From contig NC_092678.1 in the NCBI RefSeq assembly GCF_964355755.1, positions 15,658,922 through 15,722,921 of the forward strand: a DNA stretch of 64,000 nt, read 5' to 3'. A program made the translations under genes and the position numbers. Below are positions 59,670 through 64,000 of the stretch, one piece after another; position 1 is the first letter of the stretch, and every line of letters starts with the position of its first letter. Source of the stretch: Antedon mediterranea. Taxonomy: Eukaryota; Echinodermata; Crinoidea; Comatulida; Antedonidae. The notes beneath the pieces are model-generated. The model was not told where the DNA came from, did no database searches, and saw only the letters and a program-made list of their open reading frames with translations.

Positions 59670-60535
59670 ATTATACCAAATATGCAGTAATACTTTTTTT
59701 CACAGAATCTTCACCAGACTATACATTGATACGGTACTCATAATCAATCATGATAAAGCTAACAAAATTACAGACCGGAGTTGATGTAATTATATTTTTT
59801 CTGTTGAGGGCCCCGTTGTGTACAGAAAACCCCATGGCCTATATGAACAAATAATGTCCATTACTCCCATGATGCTATAATATAATTGGATCTGTTCACC
59901 AACCCTATTGAAATTATATTATTACATTAAATAAAATAAAAACTCATATGGTATATTTATAACAATAAGGTTCACAAAAAATGATATGAAGTATATGAAA
60001 TAAGTATTTAACCTGTTAAAGTTCTTTTTCTGGTTTTTTTCTAAGGAAATAATTAGATGAGAATAAACGCGGTCACTTATAGTCGACCTACCACAATGTA
60101 CACAGCAAGGAAGAAATAATATCAACCAAGTTTATATCATATCGTTTGGCTATGCGTCATAATCCGATATATTTTGGTACCAACAAATTTAAACTAACGA
60201 TAGAGGCCATGTGTCAATTATCATTACATTCTTTTATAAATATCCACTATGATAATGTATATCTTATCACCCAAACAAATCTTGAACCATGTTTCTGTTC
60301 ATGTTAACACATTCGTTATATGCCTACAGTATTATCAATTAACACTTAGTTAGCGCACATTTCTATGAAAAGCACATAATCAGATACTGTCTCAACATTG
60401 GTTGAATTAAAAAGTCCTTTTTTACAGTTTTTAAATTATTAATTACATTATAGTTATCCGGCAAATTGTAACTGAAAACGAACGGTCAACAGATGTCTTC
60501 GCATAACATCCGTTGCACTGCAAAACCGACTCTCT
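59670..60535. other. No gene seen
   Basis: A/T-rich intergenic sequence, nothing recognised. Confidence 0.45.
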
Positions 60536-60539
60536 AGAA

Positions 60540-60740
60540 AAAGAAGCCTAAACTATCTTAAAAAGAAGTCAGATAATCATAGGGGCTTTATTCCAATGGG
60601 CTTCCCTTCAAGATTACCTTTTCAGACTAAGGAGAGACTTCATTTTAATGTGTTCTTTTTTTCGAAGTATGCTTCTTTACGAGGTCGGCTTATTTTTTTA
60701 GAAATTCGTTTTCTTTCGTATAAAGGAATTTCATCAGTGG
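60540..60740. repeat. M6-related dispersed repeat
   Basis: Words AAGAAGCC, ATGGGCTTCCCTTCAAGATTAC and CTTCTTTACGAGGTCGGCTT match parts of 30731-30973 and 32855-33065, strongly decayed. Confidence 0.45.
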
Positions 60741-60861
60741 GGATCAATATGTTAAACAAATAGTATTTGTTTTATATGGCCTATGAAATATTCAAATTAA
60801 TAACTTTATCTTTATAATAATTACTGAAAAGCGAACATTAATTATAATAATAATCAGTATT

Positions 60862-61790
60862 TATCTATCAAATTTTACATAAAACTAATACAATCCACCT
60901 AACTACATCGATAAACGAATATGTTATATTAATGAAATAAGTCAACATCAATTGAAATAAAAACTACATTTTATCTACCAAATCTTACATAAAACTAATA
61001 CAATCCACCAAACTACAATGATAAATATATATGTTATATTAATGAAATAAGCCAACATCAATTGAAATAAAACTACATTTTATCTACTAAATCTGACATA
61101 ACACGAATACAATCGACCAAATTACATCGATAAATGAATATGTTATATTAATGAAATAAGCCAACATCAATTGAAATAATAACTATATTTTATCTACCAA
61201 ATCTTACATAAAACTAATACAATCCACCAAACTACATCGATAAATGTATATGTTATATTAATGAAATAAGCCAACATCAATTGAAATAAATAATATATTT
61301 TATCTACCAAATCTTACATAAAACTAATACAATCCATCAAACTACATCGATAAATGTATATGTTATATTAATGAAATAAGCCAACATCAATTGAAATAAA
61401 TACTATATTTTATCTACCAAATCTTACATAAAACTAATACAATCCGCCAAACTACATCGATAAATGAATATGTTATATTAATGAAATAAGCCAACATCAA
61501 TTGAAATAAATACTACATTTTATCTACCAAATCTTACATAAAACAAATACAATCCACCGAACTACATCGATAAATGTATATTTTATATTAATGAAATAAG
61601 CCAACATCAATTGAAATAAATACTACATTTTATCTACTAAATCTTACATAACACTAATACAATCCACCAAACTACATCGATAAATGTATAGGTTATATTA
61701 ATGAAATAAGCCAACATCAATTGAAATAAATACTACATTTTATCTACCAAATCTTACATAAAACATATCTTACATAAAACAATACATTCG
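60862..61790. repeat. 110-bp satellite, about eight and a half units
   Basis: TATCTACCAAATCTTACATA starts units at 60862, 60972, 61081, 61191, 61301, 61411, 61521, 61631 and 61741: a constant 109-110 bp step. Each unit goes on through ACTAATACAATCCACCAAAC, CATCGATAAATG, ATATGTTATATTAATGAAAT and AGCCAACATCAATTGAAATA. Units are mostly over 90% alike by eye. The array frays at 61760-61900. Confidence 0.95.
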
Positions 61791-61910
61791 ACCTTCTGTA
61801 CATCATTAAATGTCAATGTTATATTAATGAAAAAGCCAACATATACACTGAAATAAAACAACATCTTATCTACCAAATTGACTAAACTACACTGTACATC
61901 GATAAGTGAC

Positions 61911-62442
61911 TATACCGTAACACTTTGAAATAAGGCCCGTGGGCATCTTCTTTGTTAGGGCTCTTAGCTGGGTGCCTCTTCGAGATGTACTTCTTGTCGA
62001 GATTACTTTGGAAACATAAGAGCGGGGCTCAATGAATGCTGTCAATTGCTACACTGTACTACAATATTATTTTTAGACATTTCCTGCCAATTTTACATAT
62101 ATTTGCCAAGGGAGCAGACAAGAAGAAGATACAATCAAAGTACCACTTCATCAGATAATTTAAGCTCATTAATACATTTATATGATAACACGATCATACA
62201 TTTCTATTCCTTTTACATAAATGCAGTCTATCTTGAAAAAAAAAACCCTAATGGGCTTGATTTTGAGATGGGAATTTTTTCGAGATCACTTATGCAAACC
62301 ACAACAGGTGCTTCTTTTTTAGATGGGCTTCTTTTCGAGATAATTTTTTCAAATTAAGGAGCGGCTTCTTTACGAATTGGGCATCTTTTTGAGGTGGGCT
62401 TCTTTTCGAGTTCGACATTGTTTTAATAGATTTTACGGTATG
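61911..62442. mobile_element. M6-type element interrupting the 110-bp satellite
   Basis: TACCGTAACACTTTGAAATAAGG at the left and GATTTTACGGTA at the right are the M6 ends. Internal GGGCATCTTCTT, GATGGGCTTCTTTTCGAGA and GCAGACAAGAAGAAGATACAA words are as in 32855-33065. Satellite units lie on both sides, so it may have inserted into the array. Confidence 0.6.
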
Positions 62443-62559
62443 TCATCAAAACGGACATAGTAGCCCACATCAGCAATTCGTTTTTTCTAAAGGAAAAATA
62501 CAATCATGTCGCTCCAATTCATTCGTATTAGGGCTCGGGATGCTAAACAAATATTATTT

Positions 62560-63070
62560 GTTTGATATAACCTACGAAATGTTCACATTAATAATTTTAT
62601 CTTAATGATTAGTGAAAAGCCGACATTAATTTTAATGATAAAAATACAGTAAATACTTTATCTACCAAACCTTACATAAATTCACAAAATCCACCAAACT
62701 ATATCGATAAATGTATATTTTATAATTAGTGAAAAAAACAACATAAATTGAAATAAAAACAAAATTTTATATACCAAATCTTACATGAATTGAATACAAT
62801 CCACCAAATGACATCGATAAATGAATATATATTAATTTTAAAGCCAACATCAATAATTGAAATAAAAACTAGGCCTACATTTTATCTACAAAATCTTACA
62901 TAAATTGAATACAATCCACCAAATTACATCGATAAATGAATATATATTAATGAAAAAGCCAACATCAATAATATAATTGAAATAAAAACTAGGCCTACAT
63001 TTTATCTACCAACTCTTACATAAAACTAATACAATCCACTAAACTACAGCGATAAATGTATAATATACAG
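62560..63070. repeat. Diverged 110-bp satellite units
   Basis: About four units (starts near 62658, 62769, 62881 and 63002) keep TTATCTACCAAA, ACAATCCACCAAA and CGATAAATG, but carry indels and an added AAACTAGGCCTACAT word. They are more decayed than the block at 60862. Confidence 0.8.
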
Positions 63071-63220
63071 TAATGTACTTTTTTACGTCTTTTATGGGAT
63101 CGTCCCACTTTTATTTAATTTTCAATAAACACGTTCTCTATAAATTGTTTTTGTAGTACAAACATATTTTATAGCTTCAGGCAAAACACTTTTTGCGTGT
63201 AACTCAGTGGGTACTTGGTC

Positions 63221-64000
63221 TTACTTATGTTTACATGTGCACATATAGACAATTGTGAAAAGATAAGGGTTGACCGACGAGTTTATCGGTATAATAAACG
63301 TGGCTGCCCACACGTAAATTTCCTCAGGAATATCCCACCACCCCATTTCTGAACAGAAACTCATTAGGATTATCGGGAACCAGCAACAGAAATCGGTAAA
63401 GACAATGATTCCTAATTTCCGCGCCATTTTCAATTGCTCCTTTCGTTTTCGTCTTCTACAGACGGTGGCTCCTGACCTCTGAACTGAGAAGAAAATGGTG
63501 GCATAACTCACAGCGATGACGATAAAACCTATTCCATTAAACACAACAAATATGGCAACGGCGTACTCCCATCCTGGCCATCGGCTTCTGGTTAGCGGAA
63601 GTGCAAGACATACGCTTTGCTTTCCATAGTAATTGTCGCCGAAATACGGTATGTCGATGAAGTTTAGTTTGTGCACAACTGGTAGAAAACTAAGCACAAA
63701 GAAAACCAGCCAAGCGAATCCGATGAGAATTCTGCAGTATTTGCGGTTGAGACGTCTGGTGCTAAATGGGTTTACGATGTTAACAGCGCGATCAACGCTC
63801 ATAACCATTAAAGTAAACACCGAAAATTCACCCGAAAGAGTAGAAACAGCCCCGGAAAAGCTACACAGGAAGCTGTCCTTCCAATCCTTTGCAACTACCC
63901 AGTATCGTCCTCTGTAGTGAACATCCGCACTTGCAATTATTATTAAATAAATAGCCATTAACAGGTCGGACACGGCAAGGTTGGTGATCAGTGTGTTTTG
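63221..64000 (-). CDS. Rhodopsin-family GPCR, LRR/LGR (GRL101)-like, partial
   Basis: The frame is open from the window's right edge, so the N-terminus and TM1 are outside. Visible are TM2 (NTLITNLAVSDLLMAIYLII), the extracellular Cys before TM3 (FLCSFSG), and TM3 with SVDRAVNI (DRA in place of DRY). TM4 to TM6 follow, with a basic third loop (CRRRKRKEQLKMARKLG) and FTDFCCWFPI. TM7 is INSSVNPYLFTIVY, with the NPxxF variant of NPxxY. The TLSGEFSVFTL and NLAVSDLLMAIYL patterns are typical of leucine-rich-repeat receptors (relaxin/LGR and snail GRL101 type), so LRR or LDLa repeats are expected upstream. The frame ends TAA at 63221, but a good donor (AA|GTAAGA, about 63226) overlaps the stop, so the tail may continue in another exon. 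Confidence 0.85.
   Translation of the reverse strand, partial: QNTLITNLAVSDLLMAIYLIIIASADVHYRGRYWVVAKDWKDSFLCSFSGAVSTLSGEFSVFTLMVMSVDRAVNIVNPFSTRRLNRKYCRILIGFAWLVFFVLSFLPVVHKLNFIDIPYFGDNYYGKQSVCLALPLTRSRWPGWEYAVAIFVVFNGIGFIVIAVSYATIFFSVQRSGATVCRRRKRKEQLKMARKLGIIVFTDFCCWFPIILMSFCSEMGWWDIPEEIYVWAATFIIPINSSVNPYLFTIVYMCTCKHK

Overview
This is a 64 kb piece of an animal nuclear genome, not a microbial one. The genes are split by GT-AG introns, long intergenic stretches are A/T-rich and full of transposon remains, and the recognisable products are metazoan. These are a HECT-type ubiquitin ligase, a mitochondrial tRNA 2-thiouridylase, a Golgi galactose 3-O-sulfotransferase and a rhodopsin-family receptor. 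The palindrome TAGGCCTA(C) recurs throughout, and the receptor resembles the LRR/LGR-like type. Together these suggest an invertebrate deuterostome, perhaps an echinoderm; this is inference and I cannot name a species.

Host genes. (1) A HECT-type E3 ligase-like gene on the minus strand at 4364-8071, with a likely upstream non-coding exon and TATA/CCAAT promoter near 9.5-9.6 kb. The first part of the HECT N-lobe is missing from the sequence. (2) A five-exon minus-strand gene at 14996-19831 for a small cysteine-rich secreted or membrane-anchored protein of 215 aa that I do not recognise. (3) A complete ten-exon TRMU gene on the minus strand at 28644-39166 (387 aa, all splice phases agree). (4) A two-coding-exon Gal3ST-family sulfotransferase on the plus strand at 54620-56760 (470 aa). 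(5) The transmembrane half of a GPCR entering from the right edge on the minus strand at 63221-64000. The genes look functionally unrelated; no operon-like logic is expected.

Mobile DNA dominates. From left to right there is a solo LTR (1242-1689, 5-bp target duplication) and an apparently intact IS3-like/rve integrase-type transposase with one intron (2336-3681). A decayed inverted copy of the latter lies at 11650-12312, beside arrays of AATTCGAAAT-type palindromes. Then come a Harbinger-like element (13386-14217) and a BEL/Pao LTR retrotransposon (20771-26100) whose 5' LTR is interrupted by a 1.1 kb Helitron-like insertion. A TTAA MITE is nested in a relative (26136-27049). Next is a run of DNA transposons at 39.3-44.7 kb: two TTAA elements, a MULE-like element with a 9-bp target duplication inside one of them, and a 3.15 kb foldback MULE-like element with a 10-bp duplication. 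A cluster of CCAAT-containing MITEs lies upstream of the sulfotransferase gene.

Tandem repeats: a 21-bp array of about 55 units (29.3-30.4 kb) grown inside a MITE in the last TRMU intron; a roughly 175-bp satellite (35.6-36.6 kb); a 37-bp array (57.2-57.6 kb); and a 110-bp satellite (60.9-61.8 kb, diverged copies to 63.1 kb). Target duplications, internal empty sites and splice phases were read directly. Family names rest on motif recognition without any database search.
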